Below are positions 1-13,200 of a DNA stretch of 64,000 bases, one piece after another. This DNA is from Solea solea (taxonomy: Eukaryota; Chordata; Actinopteri; Pleuronectiformes; Soleidae): contig NC_081145.1 of assembly GCF_958295425.1 (NCBI RefSeq), positions 18,487,772 to 18,551,771 of the forward strand. The letters run 5' to 3'. The position numbers and the translations under genes were made by a program. Position 1 is the stretch's first letter, and each line of letters opens with the position of its first letter. The notes beneath the pieces are model-generated. The model was not told the origin of the DNA. It did not search any database and saw only the letters and a program-made list of their open reading frames with translations.

Positions 1-2189
1 AATTTTATGAATTAAAAACAATTTAACTTTATACATATCCTCAAATAAATTGCTGGACCAATGGACAAGTCTGCTGCCCTTATTAAATATAATGTACTTC
101 TTTAAAAACAGTGTGTGAAAGAATACAGCCAGCTACAAATATACCCTTAACCTGTAGTACATTGCCTAACAGTAGTCTATCATATGTTGCAGTGAGCTAT
201 CGCAGTTGTATATGAAGCTGCGTCAGTGCAGGTACATTAGAAAGAAAGTGATTGAATAAATAAATCACATGAATTCATCTCAGGGGCCATTTCATTAGGC
301 CTTCAGTTTCCAGTAAGAACATAGATTTCTTTCCGAGGAGTGAACTAAAGTGCTGTTTATGGAATCTACTGTACAGCTGTCAGTAAATAGCACATGCTAC
401 ATATGCCGGAGATGTGGAAACTTCCTTCTCGTGGATTGAGTTGTCATGTCTCGCAGATGAAACTGATTGCTGTCCATTTCGATTACAGTGTTGCACCAAT
501 GACTCATTTTGTTTACTGGAACACTTTGAATTATTCATAACTCCCTTTGTCATTCCCGTCTTAGTATTTGTTGAATTTTTAACATTTGCTCTACATTTTG
601 TCCTGAGGTTTCTGAATGTTTTATATGTTCATAGCACTCCACGACACAGTTTCAGTAATGCAGCAGCAGATAGGTTTTTTATATAAAGCCGATTCTGGAG
701 GTTCAGTAGCCAAACTCTATAGAGTCTCTATTGTAAAACGTCCCAGCAGAGCTACATGCATAAAGCACACAGATCCTCAAGTCTTAATAAGCTCAGCCAG
801 TCTTGTTTGAAGGTGGCAGCTTTGCCTGGCGTCCCTGCCTTTGAAGCATACACTTTTATTCTTTCCTTGACAGAACCTTGTCTTAGAGTTTTTTATCAGC
901 ACAGAGTTTTTGACTTATTTTTCAAGGATAAAGTTGAATATGAAGGGGAAAAAAACTGTCAAGAGACATGATATCAATTGTTGTTTAAAATCATTGTTGT
1001 TAGTCAGATCCGAGTTTATGAGCCTTGTCAAGGTCCCAAACCCCCCCCCCATAGTAACCAAACGTCTGTTACATTCAAACTATTGTCAAATGAGGTCACA
1101 CAATGTAATCAGTTCTGTGTTTCTCAGTACAGCCGTCATTACATCTGGTGTTGCCTAGTGACAATCGTGTGCTGCACGCAGGAAGTGATTTATTTTATGT
1201 TGAGAAAGACGGAGGCAACAGCAACGCTGCGCTAGTAAAGTGAGATGGCTGCAAACCGGTTGGAGTATGACTGAAAGTATAAAGAAGAACCCTAGAAAAG
1301 TTAAAGAAGTGAATTCTTTGCTGAAAAAATAAAGCAGTCAGTAGTTTGGGAGCAGTAGTGTTAGGTTGGGATAAACCCCCACTCACCAACTCTCATGATT
1401 TACTGAGAAGTTTGCCTCAGTCAGGTCTGATAGTTAAGCTTGACAGAGAGGATTTTTAGATGAAGAAAAGTTACATGCTGAATTTGTGAATGATATTTAA
1501 GAAATAGTATTAATAGTAATCATTACATGATTTGTTGTACACAAATCATGATTATTGTATGTGGATTTGTTTTAGAGGTGCAGAGGAAAACATAATATTT
1601 GACATCAGTGACTGAGTTCAGGGTTTACTGTCTGGTGCAGGCAGTGTGGAGTGTTTGTGGGTGGGCGGCCAGTGAGGCATTGCTTTATTGTTGCTGTGTT
1701 TGCATCTTCCCTCAGTCTTTTGCATGTCTGAACAAAGGTGGGATCTGTCCGTTCATTTTAAGTTCTGGGTCTGGGCGTGAGTCCATGACAGTCACATTAA
1801 TAATACAATCAATATTTAATGATTCCCATGCTCCAGGTTTGTTCATTGGTGGAGCATCTTGCTGCTGCCATTGGTTCTCATTCTATATTTGGTTCTGTTT
1901 GGTTTTATGATGCTTAAGTCATTGTTACTGACTTATTTTGAAAATGAATGTATTGTTATATATAATGTTGTTTTTTTTGTTTGTTATTTTGTTTATTTTT
2001 ACTGCAGAGGTCTTCATCAGACATCTTTTTTATTTTTTCCATTAAATTTTCCGTGTGATTTTTATTATTTTTCTTTTTCTGAATCAGTAAAGTGGTAGAG
2101 TTGAGGAATTGCTTGGAACTGCACATATAGTACATACATGAGTGAAGTTAGAATAATATTGCATGTGCATTTAAAATAATATTGCACAG
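1..2189. other. AT-rich non-coding stretch, no gene supported
   Basis: No exon with convincing homology was found. Two minus-strand open stretches (628-383 and 892-755) look somewhat protein-like and are discussed as a finding. A C homopolymer lies near 1041-1050. Forward open frames here are short and hydrophobic or cysteine-rich, as expected from chance translation of AT-rich DNA. Confidence 0.5.
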
Positions 2190-2760
2190 CATATGTACAG
2201 TAGAGGTTCATGGATGTGTGAGTTCAGGGTGGTTATGGGTCTGGAGAACAAGCTGTCTCTGAGCCTGTTTGTCTGGGCTTTAATACACCTGTAGCGCCTT
2301 CCAGGGTGCAAGAGGTCAAGCAGGTGGAAACTGGGGGTGTGAATGGTCCTTTTTAATACTTTTTTGCCCCTCTGAGACAGCAAGCGCTTTAAAGGTCCTG
2401 CAGCCGATGATCTTTTGTGCAGTGTTTATTATCCTCTGAAGCCTCTCTTTTTCTTGTGCTGCTGAAATAACACACTGTGCTACAGTTGATCAGCAGGCTT
2501 TCCACGGAGCAGCGGTAGAAGATTGTCAGCAGCTTCTCTTCCAGATTGTTCCTTCTCAGTTTCCTTTATGATGATGGTGGATGTGTTTGTAGTCCAGCAG
2601 AGCTGATGGTGCTAAGAAATTTTAATTTGTTCACTCTTTCTACGTAGTTTCCTTTGATGAGAAGGAGAGAGGAGGTTCACCTTGTGCTTTCTGAAGTGCA
2701 GGATGCTTCTTTTTGGACGTAAAATCATTGCTCCATGCTGCCTCCACCTGTTTCCTCTCA
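2190..2760 (-). mobile_element. Decayed non-LTR retrotransposon, C-terminal part of reverse transcriptase ORF
   Basis: On the minus strand, broken frames read like the region downstream of the catalytic core of fish LINE reverse transcriptases: a segment with FYRCSVESLL, then TVCYF, then in a neighbouring frame QRIINTAQKIIGC. Several frameshifts and stops separate the pieces, so no protein can be made. On the plus strand the same DNA shows the recognisable antisense pattern (for example GCAGCGGTAGAAGATTGT near 2510). The clade is uncertain (Rex1/L2/CR1 group by general appearance). The element is 5'-truncated and old. Confidence 0.6.
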
Positions 2761-3654
2761 TGAAACGTCCTTATAATTTATTCACTTAATAACATTGAGC
2801 CTGAATAATTAATCAAAGGGTGGTGCAGTTTCTTTGTGTTGCCATTGATGTGCAAAGGGCTTAAGGCTGAAATCGGTACATGGCTGTGTGTTCCTCTGCT
2901 CAGACCTCAAGTGCCATTTGGCACTGATTCAGGCAGTGTTCACCAGAAAGGTGTCAAGTTACGCCTCACAATGGACTTTAAAGAAAAAGAACAATATACA
3001 CCATGATCTCAGTCAGAAAATGAGATTTTATCATGCAACCTTCGACGAGCATGTGAAGGGCCGATCCGGTAAATATGGTGGCTGAATAAAAGCGGGGACA
3101 TGAGAAGAATATTGACCACAGGAACAAAATTAGAATTGATCTGGTCAGCAGAGGGAAGATGGTTTACATTTCCCGCAGTGAATTGTTATGCTGGTTGTTG
3201 GGAGAAAACCTTTGGCAGTGTCAGCCTCTCATTATTCTTGCAGGCAGGCGGCCTTCAGATTGGAAATGAGTATGACTTCAGATGGTTTATAAAGTCTTAA
3301 TTGATGAAGCTGAAGTTGGTGTTGAGGTCCTTTTCCAGTGTCACATTCTCTTCTTATTAAAGCAGCTTGTCAGCAAAGAAACACAGTGTCACGGAGTGAT
3401 TTGCTTGTGCTGCTGTAGCTGCTGTCCACACACCACTCTCAGCTCTAAGAGGAAAGAGGAAACAGAAACGTTTTCTCCAGCACAACCACAATCTTCATTT
3501 TAAAGGCTGAAAAATAGTGTGAGTACTGTCCTTGGCTCATCCAGCACACGCACACAAACTCTCGTTTCCATGACTTCACAGGACATTTCCTGGAGACTTA
3601 CTCTAACCTTCACTGAACACTAACGTTAGACTAACTTCACCTTAAAATTGAGTC

Positions 3655-4158
3655 ATTTTTCATTATGGGAACTTCATTTTTGTCCCCGTAAGGAAGACAA
3701 GTCCCCATAATGTGAATGCGTGAACAGATTTAGGTCCCCACAACATGAGTAATACCTGGAACACACACATTCTCATGCAACACTCTTACTGTGAGGACAC
3801 TCGTATACATAATGTATTCCCAAACCCAATTCTACCCTTAACCCTAACCCTAAACCCAGGTCTTAACCCCCAAAAAGCCTTTTAAAGTCGTGAGGACCAG
3901 ACAAAATGTCTTCATTTTCCCACAATGTCCTCACTCCCTATGGTGTACACATGTTTTGCTCCTGTGCAGCTATTCTTTATAAAGTTCTACATTGGATTTC
4001 ATTTATTTGGTCAGTAAAAAAAAAAATGTTTAAGGCTTTTATGCTAACCTTAACCCAACCACAAATCACATTTAACCAGATCCTCAGGAATTGGGTTCTG
4101 CCTCATTAGGACCAGGCTTTACCAGAATTGGTCCCTAAGAGTCCTAAATACACACATT
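3655..4158. repeat. Dispersed repeat, copy A, with telomere-like run
   Basis: The segment contains GTCCCCATAATGTGAATGC-type sequence, a telomere-like CCCTTAACCCTAACCCTAAA run near 3834-3855, and a terminal block around 4080-4130 (GGTTCTGCCTCATTAGGACC). That block recurs at 10196-10225. The shared order of blocks shows two copies of one dispersed family. It ends next to a (CA)n run. No coding capacity is seen and the class is unknown. Confidence 0.55.

Positions 4159-4212
<54 letters not shown>
4159..4212. repeat. (CA)n microsatellite
   Basis: Uninterrupted AC dinucleotide run of about 52 bp directly after the dispersed repeat copy A. Confidence 0.95.
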
Positions 4213-4213
<1 letters not shown>

Positions 4214-6139
4214 AATTTCATCCAAAGAAATGTCTGTTTAATGTGGAGGAAATGTTTAATGGCACATTTGTTTTCTGGAGCAGGGAGCCTCACTGAGCAG
4301 CGTGTAATTAATTATCTGACAGATAATGAAATAAGTTGCTCAAATTAAAATATTCATCCAAATTGGTTGGTGCTCCGGCAGTGTGCAGTAATACATTCTG
4401 GATAATTAAATACCACTTACATGGTGCTGCCTTATCAGTTAATTGCACATGTTTTACATTACTTTGCAGTTTAAAGTAGAGCTAAGTGGTGAAGATAGTG
4501 TCCATTCTGCTGCTGCGTGTGCTGCGTGTGCTGCTGTACTGCGTATGGTGGAGTGTGTCATCTCTGGGCCATTATAGGGGAAAATGCATTTTTGTACTTT
4601 GTGAAAAAAGAAAAAAAAGTTTAATTATTTCGGGTGAAGGCTTTTAAAATAAAAATAATAAATAAAATAATACAAACAAATCCCATTTAATCTAATTAGG
4701 TTGATTCCAATATAATCCTTTTCAATCTAATTCAGTGTAATTCATTTTGATTAACCCAGTTTCTCTTAAAACAGATCTAAAGCCACGTTGTGACATTTTT
4801 GCTAATGCACATCTCCATTTAATCATATTTACAACACCATGTCATATTATTTGGAAGTAAGCTTTTTATTTATTTCTCACGTACAGCTCTCCTCGCTGGT
4901 TCCAACAGAGAACTGTTTCATGTCTAATGTTGAGAAAGCTCCATGACTAAATGACTGAGCAGTTTATTACTGTGGAGGACTGAGACATGGCTGAAAGCTC
5001 TGAATAAATCTATTAAAAGAGTCATGGATCCACATTTCAAAGATTCATTTTCAGCTTTGAATAATAATAAACTTCTTCAGCCAGATAGAGAAGTCATTCA
5101 AACGGCGAAAATAATGTAACTTCCAGAAAGTTCAATGACAATACTGGCTACTGTAAGAGAAACACTTATTATTCCTTCTTTAAAAAAGCAACTTACATTC
5201 CTAAGCGCAAACTTAACAACTCAGTATAGACCAGCTGAAACTGGCAAATCACAAAGGCCTCTGTGTAAGCCTGGCACCATATCTTTGTTGAACCTAACCT
5301 AACTGGGGCACTGGACCAATAACCTGACTAAGCAGTTCTCCCCAAGGTCGACTCTAGGTATCAGCAGAGGAAGAACATCTTGACCTGACGTCTCTCTCCT
5401 CTCCTCCAAACCAAAGATATACCTTAACTTTGAGATTCACTGGCAGAATGACAGAGGATGCCCAACTGTTAAACATCTGTTAACATTCATGTTTGGCATT
5501 GTCTCAGTTCTCTAATTGGATCTGAGCTGTCTTCAATAAAGCTTTTCAACTTCAACTCATCTCTGACTCCAAAAACTCCACCTTTGGTCGTCTCATCAAA
5601 CCCTCGGCAACGGTTGATCACTGACTTCATGTAGCACCAGCATTGTTGGTCGTAGTACATGCGTTTTTTATGATAAAGTTGAAGAAAAACTCTTTTACAA
5701 ACCTCCCAAGCAAAACCAGGCGAAATAGGACAAGGCAGCAGAAAACACAGCAGTAGCGTAGTAGTGTAAATGTTTGTAGAATGAATGTTGTATACATTAA
5801 ATTGAGATATTACAGAAAATCACAAGTGTTAGGTTGTGCACTACACAGAGTGAAGGAGTGGTGGAACAGGATGCAAGTCAGCTTCTTACTGGGCTGATTG
5901 ATGAGCATTCTGGGAAACATCCTTCAAACTCCCGGTGATCTCCAGAGGATTTAATAGCGTCCTATTATGTTCATCTTATAGTAGCAGCTTCTCTTGTCCA
6001 CGGCCGCTGAGTAATGATGCTTTTGTTTCTCTGCACTCTCAGGCTACATTCACAACATGGGCTTTCTGGATTGCTTCCAAATGACTACTCGTGATATCTG
6101 ATCCTTTTGGAGCAGTGCTCGCGTCCGAATATCTCACAT
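4213..6139. other. Non-coding; possible conserved element and possible solo LTR remnant
   Basis: No gene seen. The stretch 4300-4460 is rich in TAAT/ATTA homeodomain-type cores and resembles conserved non-coding DNA. Around 5460-5620 an AATAAAGCTTTTCAACTTC signal is followed by a CT-rich tail, an arrangement found in retroviral-type LTRs. Neither can be settled by reading alone. Confidence 0.3.

Positions 6140-6188
<49 letters not shown>
6140..6188. repeat. (GT)n microsatellite
   Basis: GT dinucleotide run of about 48 bp, ending in GTGACGG. Confidence 0.95.
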
Positions 6189-6189
<1 letters not shown>

Positions 6190-6871
6190 CGGTAACATTA
6201 GGTAGCATTCAGAGGGTAATGAAAGAGCCCTCTGAATGCTGAATGTTGTCACTACATCATGAGTTTACACAAAACTTGTCACCATATATCAAGTAAGAGA
6301 GTGTTGACCAATAACAAATCCATTATGAGAGATGGGATCATCATTTGGACAGCGCTTTTAAAAAGAGAGACGATGTGTTTTGTACAGGTACTCTGAAAAT
6401 GATGGTGTGTCCCCGTTAAGTTATGTAAGATATAGATCTGCAACTCACGATTATTTTTATGATCGATTCATCTGACAATTATTTTGGTCCATAAAATGTC
6501 AGAAAACGTTAAAAAATGTTGATCAGTGTTTGTCAAAACTGGAAATTACGAGGTTCTCAAATGTCTTGTATTGTCCACAAACCAAAATGATTCACTTATA
6601 ATGATTTCTTTCTTATCTGGAGCAAAGAAACGAAGAAAATATTCACATCTAAGAAGCTGAAACAATCAGAAATCTTGTTTTAATCATGAAAAAAGCTTCA
6701 AAGCGATTTCTCGATCAAGTAATTGTTTCAGCCCTTGTAAGATACTATCTTATCATGGTATGGGGTGTTTTTGAACATTAAATAAAAACGTTAAACTTGC
6801 CCATTGCTTGAATTTGTCAAGTGGTCAACATTAATTTACTCATATAGTTTTTAAAGTTAAAAAAGACCAAA

Positions 6872-7095
6872 AGAATGGGGGCCACACAGATGGTGTGGTG
6901 GTTAGCAGCCTTGCCTTTGCAACCTGGTCAGGTTCTCCGGTTTCCTCCAGAAACACACAGATTTGGGGATTAGGCGAATTGGACACTCAAAATTGACTGA
7001 TTGTTTGTCTCTATATGTGACCCTGTGACTAACGGGTGACCTGTCCAGGGTGTAACTTGCCTTTCGTCCTAGCTGAGAAAAGGGAATAGAAAAGT
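6872..7095 (+). mobile_element. Degenerate tRNA-like SINE, copy 1
   Basis: The start (GGGGCCACACAGATGGTGTG) and the body (GGGGATTAGGCGAATTGGAC, then TTGTTTGTCTCTATATGTGA, then CTGTCCAGGGTGTAACTTGC) match the better preserved copies at 26980-27353 and 59745-60012 (opposite strand). The region between the A-box-like start and the TTTCCTCC block is partly deleted, and the 3' end is diverged. Confidence 0.75.
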
Positions 7096-9982
7096 GAAGT
7101 TAGTATATGTGGTGTTACGTTGTCCTTGATTTCATGAGTTTTATATTTTTCAAACTAAAGAGTTGTACGTTGAATGCATGAGGTATCGTTTATGAGTCGA
7201 TTCAGTGCGATGTCAAGGCGACTGGCAAACTTTACAGATCAAAAATACATCATCATAACAGTCAACTGTGCTAAACTTAAAACCCCTTGGTGCTTGCAAG
7301 TGTGTGCTTGCCTGACAGGATATAACACATTTAAACAGCACCTTATAATGAGTTAAACAAGTTAACCCTCTGTGCTGGAGCAGCAGGCGAACTTTCCTTT
7401 CTAATTTCAACCACCCTTAAATGAGTTCAAACATGTCAGTGAGAAGATGAAATGCAATGCAGTAAGGTTTCATTTATCCATGAGTTTATCAGACTAGAAG
7501 AACGGCAAAGCAGCAAAACGCAGACAGTGTTGACAGTAAACAATGGATTTACAGTGCTTAAATTACAAAGTTACTTTTCTTTTTCTACGTATTTGGCCGA
7601 CACAGTGTGTCACTCTGTGAAGTCGCTGTGAGAAGAGGGACTGCATCATTTTCATGCGCTGGTTCCTGGTTGTTCTGTATCCTCCTTCGAGTCATGCACA
7701 CGTCTCGGACGCACAAGTTGACGTGCGCCTGCATGAGTAAAACACAATCTGCTTGAATTGCACTGTCACTGACATGCCATACACCCCTCTGTATTTATAG
7801 GCGAGTTCACGGTGTATAAATATACACTGCCTTTCATGAGCCCATCTGGTCAGGCAGTGACTGGAGGATGATCTGACACTGAACCGTGTCTCAGTTAAAG
7901 CATCGTGTTAGACAAAACCTGCACACGCTCATCAGCGGTGACTTTGAGACATCGGTTATTGTCTGCGGTGCGTGGTCCTGATTGCCCGGGGTGTCTTGTT
8001 TCTGTGTGTTACACAAAGTTCACCGTGTAGCTGCTGGTTAAAGAGACACACAATGTTGTTTGGTTTACAGGCAATTAACGGAGGAATGGTCAAAAATACT
8101 GTCACATATAGGAAAGTATATACTTTACAGGAGGCCAGGGGAAAGTTTGCTCCTTCTAAACTCCATAAGGTGGGCATTCTGGTCAATAACTCATGTTGGA
8201 AATGTCATACAGATGCAATATGATAATCGACTAATCGCAACTTCATGTCTCCTCACGGTGGCGCTGCTCAAATGAATGAGGGGAAACTTGGGTGGAAGTT
8301 ACCTGGACGAAAGAAGAGGGAGTTTACAGCAGGATAATGGTGGAGAAAGCTACGTTAAGAGATGCTCCATCCATGTTCGATACATAGACTTTAATAGAGA
8401 AATCTTGCATTTGTAACTTTTCAGTTAGTTATTGTGAGGTACCCTGTGATTCCCACCCCTAGTCCATAGTCATTCTGTGTCTGTTTCTGTACACTTATTT
8501 GAACAAAGCTTTATTTTAAAAGAATGCATGCTCTGTGCTCCGCGTCTCTTTTTCCATTTCTGTAGCAGCGTTACAGCACCACATACAGACCTGGCATATG
8601 TACTACAGCGTTGAGAGTGGTTTTTGGGGGGGTTTTGCGTGGATGAAGACATTTCTTGAGACGATTCCGTGTTTACGTCGAACTTTTTAAGGAGGCAAAA
8701 GAAAAGAAAAAGATTGTACAAAGAAAGTTGAGTTTCTTTGTGAATCAGGCTTGACTGAGCTTCAGAGCAGAGCTTTTAAGTGTTCTGACATCGTTCCCTC
8801 CTCGTCTCTCTTTCACCCCCTTCACAGTGAGCGGTGTCGTTTCACAATGACAAAGATTCAGAGCGTCTCATTGCCGCTCTGCCACTGAGCTCGCACAAAC
8901 ATTTTCACTACCCTTGTCGCCATGGAGACCAACATCTTCTCCCCAAATTCCCCTGCATCTCTAAATCTTTCTATTTCCCATACATATGTATATATATATA
9001 TGTATACACCTTTAAAACTAGTGGCAGTGAAACTGCAGCCCTGCTTCAACATGGATTTGAGATCACTTTTATATTTCCCTCTTAGGCAGTTTCATTTCAG
9101 ATGTTAAATCCCACTTCTCCCCAGTGTGTTGATAGGACATATTTTGCATTGTTGCAACGCACAGTGTCATGAATCCAGGGTGACGAATAGCAAGTGCCTC
9201 ACCTAGGGGGCATTGTTGACTTCTCACAGGAGCAATGTTTGTTGTTTAAAATGTGATTTAGACTGACTTGACACTTCCCAGTGCCCCTGTGGTGCCTTCT
9301 CCCTGATATAAATGTATTATTGGCAATTCATATCGCCTCCACCCTATTGGCCCACAGTGAGTGAATTGGTTGTACTGTACAAAAAGTGTTTACTGTAGTC
9401 TTCCTCTCATCTAAATGCCAAGAATCAGCAGATGCTCTCCTGCCCGATGAATGATTAATGAGTCAGAATGCCTCCATAACTGGCTGCACAAACAGATTTA
9501 CTCCCAGGTACCACAGCCACGTGTCAGTTCTTTGGCAGTAGGAAGAAAATGCAGGAACTTAAATTCACAAAGCATCAATGTAGACGTTGCTGGTTTGAAT
9601 CCCTGGGGTTTTTACTTGTCATCACTGTGGTGTGTCTTCACTGGCATGAGCTTGATGAATTTGCGATTTCACCACCAGCTGAATGTCCTCCATGTTTTTG
9701 TCTGGCAGGATAAACGTCCCCAGATTTATGCAGCGACGTCTCTTGTGGAGAATATGAAAGGCACAAAATGTCAGAACTCGCAGGTGTGCGGTTAGTCCCT
9801 CTTTTCTTTTCTTCTTCAACTTTTCAGAAGTAAAATTTAATTTGTCTCTTCGAACTGTAGTTGCCTTTATCACCCTCCAGCATCAGTTTTATTTTCATTT
9901 GTTTTCAACTTTTTACTGCACCAGTTTTTATACAGCACAATACATTACAAAGACATTCAATATGCTACAAAAGAGCCAAGAA

Positions 9983-9984
<2 letters not shown>
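7096..9984. other. Non-coding stretch with one TATA-like promoter candidate
   Basis: No gene recognised. A good TATA motif (TATAAATA) lies at 7815-7822, preceded by CpG-containing sequence around 7690-7735, but no downstream exon could be supported. Short palindromic TATA repeats occur near 8980-9006. Confidence 0.35.

Positions 9985-10025
<41 letters not shown>
9985..10025. repeat. (AT)n microsatellite
   Basis: About 40 bp of pure AT dinucleotides. It translates as the artefactual YIYIYI peptides seen in three frames. Confidence 0.95.
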
Positions 10026-10028
<3 letters not shown>

Positions 10029-10079
10029 AATAAAAATGCATATACATTTATTGCAGTTTCTTTATTTATCGCAGCATTG

Positions 10080-10262
10080 ACTTCCACTCATTTGAACGAC
10101 CTAAAACAACCACAACCAGTTAATATGTAACCCCAACCTTTACCGAGCCGCAACTTAATTTAATCCTTAGCCCTAAACTTCAACAGGTCCTCAGAAATGA
10201 GGTTCTGCCTCATTAGGACCAAGTTCTGGTCTCCTTGAGGACTACTGGTCCTGACATGGTCA
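10080..10262. repeat. Dispersed repeat, copy B
   Basis: Shares ordered blocks with 4040-4140: a CCACAACCA-type block, a TTTAATCC/TTTAACC block, TCCTCAG, and the 20-mer GGTTCTGCCTCATTAGGACC followed by a GTCTGGTC-type end. It is diverged and shorter than copy A. Confidence 0.6.
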
Positions 10263-13200
10263 GTGTTGAAACTGCAGTGATGGCTCTCAGGTCAAGTGAA
10301 AGACCACAATTACTAAATGTTATGTACATTTTTTTCACTATTCGCTTTTTTTATTTTGCCTCTAAATAAACATTTTGTGACAAAAAAATTACAAAGAGCT
10401 CATGAAGAACTCAAGTAGCTCTGCAGTGTTGGACTCCACACACAATAATACTCTCATGCCTTTGTCTCTAACATATAAAACATGATTTTACTGTCTCTCA
10501 GAGTACACTGAGTGAGCCCAGCTCCAGTAAAATTAAATGGAGAAACGGCAGTGGCAGAATGGAACATAAAGAACATTTCTCTCTAGCTCATTATAAACGT
10601 AGAGATGTGCCTTTGAGCAAGGCACACAACCCTGCATGCTCCCTGTTTGTGATTGACTCCACAGCATATGTGAAGCCAGATGTTGTGGAAACAGCCAACT
10701 CTCAGTAGATAAATGAACTCATAAAAATGTTTCCAAATTTGATGAACGGTTTAAGGTGAGCAACAGTCACATCCTCTCATTTTTCATCTTCTGATATCAT
10801 AGAGCTACATGTACATGCTACATACGAGTAGATGGGCTCTTTGAAATCCACAAATTCATGTTAACTATTTCAAAATCCAATCACACGTCAGTGCATTTCT
10901 GCTGTGACTTTTGAGCCAGAAACAGAATTCAGTTCTGCTTGCCAGCAAATGATCAAAGCAAATGTATTACAGTGTGTTTCAACAACAGTTCTGTAATCAG
11001 CGTAATGTTTTGCAGATCGATTTTTCTCCAATCAGCTTGTGTAAAATCCATTTTATTGCACAGTTTAGAAGCTTAGAAACAGCTGTTTGCTGTTTGTTAG
11101 AAACTAATACATACAAGTTTACCAAGCTTTCTGCAAATCATTTTAAAAGACATATACAGTAAAATAATGTAAAAAAAAATGTATATCATACTGTATATTA
11201 TTATTAGCCTGTGGCATTGTAAACAAAACACTGCTGCAAAAGATGAACTATGTTAGATGGACTATGAATTTGACACTTTTAACATAATTATTATAAACAA
11301 TATAATTTTCTATTGGTTAATTTAAATATCACATAACACTATTTTACCATTTCGTAATGCTTCTTGTCAACCAATGGCAACAAATCAAATGACAAATAAC
11401 ACTTCCATTCGCTGCATCGACTTGCTTTTTGAAAGACTGAATTTGTAAATTGCGTCTGAACCTTGCTTTGTCTTATTTGTCGGAATCCATTCGTATTCCG
11501 CTCTTGCAAGTTCTTTTAAACGTGCATACCCCAGCTTTATACCTCAATTTTTACTTAAACTCTCTCTTGTTTTGTTTCCCTTCAGAATTTTGAATGTACT
11601 GCATGTTGTAAATTAACGAGGATGTTTTGAAAAGCAAAGCTGTACATGCGACTGTTGAAGATTGCTCTCAAATACTGTTGTTTATGTGAGAAGCGTCACA
11701 CAAGCAAAGCAAAACGCTGCATCACAGACTTCACTTCCCATGCAGCGAGTGTGGAGGAATATTTGCTACAGTTCTTGCAGCCGCGTCTGTTGCCATGCAT
11801 TTTTAATCTGTTCTCCCCGTTGTCCGACAGCAGGAAGAGGGTAACTGCTGGAGCCTGGAGTCTGAGAAACTCGCTGGCTCCCTCCACATTGATGAATAAG
11901 TAAACACATTGAACCAGGCAGAAATGCAGTCAGTGAAACTCCCAGTTGGAAGCTGGTAGATTTGCTTTCTTCCGGAAGAAATGGTGTTTACTCGCTGGTG
12001 GTTCCACAGCTCGCGCTCTCTGAACTCTATTAGCATTTTCTTCGGAATCTAGATCCATGTATCAGCCATGAGTCCGACCAGGAGATTATATTTCTGTGCC
12101 TTAATCAAACTTGTAGCAATCCAATACTAACGCACATGTAGCCGACGCCTTGATGTATGGCTTTTAAAATTGTACTTTAAAGGTTTTACTTTGTGTGATT
12201 AGTCTTTGCTTTTCTTTTAAAATTGGTAGCTGTGTTAGTTGAAGGTGAAATAGTAGTATTTCCCTGCTACGTGACAATAAGGGTCTGTTCAGACATAACA
12301 GGAAGGGAGTTTTAGTCAGTAGACAGAAAAAGCTGTGATAAATATGCTGCAGGCAAAGTAAACAGATGCAAATGTGTGTCCATACAAGATGAAAATGTAG
12401 GAGGAAACAGCTCACCTGGTGCTGTAACAAAGCACCTCTAACACTCTCAATTGCCTAGCTTGTTGTTTTAAAACAAACCAAACAACTAAAACTAAGTAAG
12501 GTAAGGTTTAAGAGGAAAATGTGAATTTTTTAACCATTTGCTTGCAGTTTATAACAACAAAATGCCTTCAAACCTGATGCTAATCCCATCCTTTTGTTTC
12601 ATGTTTAAAACACAGAAATATGAGTTATACTGATATTCCTCTCTAACTCCCTTTAAGGAAGCTTTAAAGAATTTCTGTAAAAGAAGATCCACTCTTCTCT
12701 GTCACATTTTTCTATTTGGACAGTTTCATGGTCTGAATTCAAAAGAGGCCTTTCTTCCTTTCACTGTTTTTTTTTCTCTTTGCCAGAGGGAGGCCAGAGA
12801 AGACTTGATTAATGGCACAAAGGAACCACGCTATTTCGTAATTCCAAAACCAAAACCCCGCAGAGTATAGCTTTCACGTGGAATTTAACATATTTTTCTT
12901 TCATTGCACAACACTGTCTGTGAAGAAAAGTGCCTCACCGGCACCCTGCTACACTTAGACGTAGCAGTATCAACCATTATGTTTTTTCATGTTTAAATTC
13001 CTCTACAGAATCAAATCAAAATTTTCTCACAACCTGTTTTCCTGCCTCATAAACAGACACACACCAGCTAAGCTCAGGATTTCTATGGGTTTAGACACGG
13101 TGTGGACATCAACAGGCAAATGAACAATAGTGTTTACAACATGGCTTTGTTGTTCAACACACGGGCCTATTAAAATGGCATCTCATTACAGGCACTGAGT

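Noticed and set aside
4157..4348. HTHTHT-repeat peptide frame
   Set aside because: Translation of the (CA)n microsatellite.
9842..10130. Frames with YIYIYI runs
   Set aside because: Produced by the (AT)n tract.
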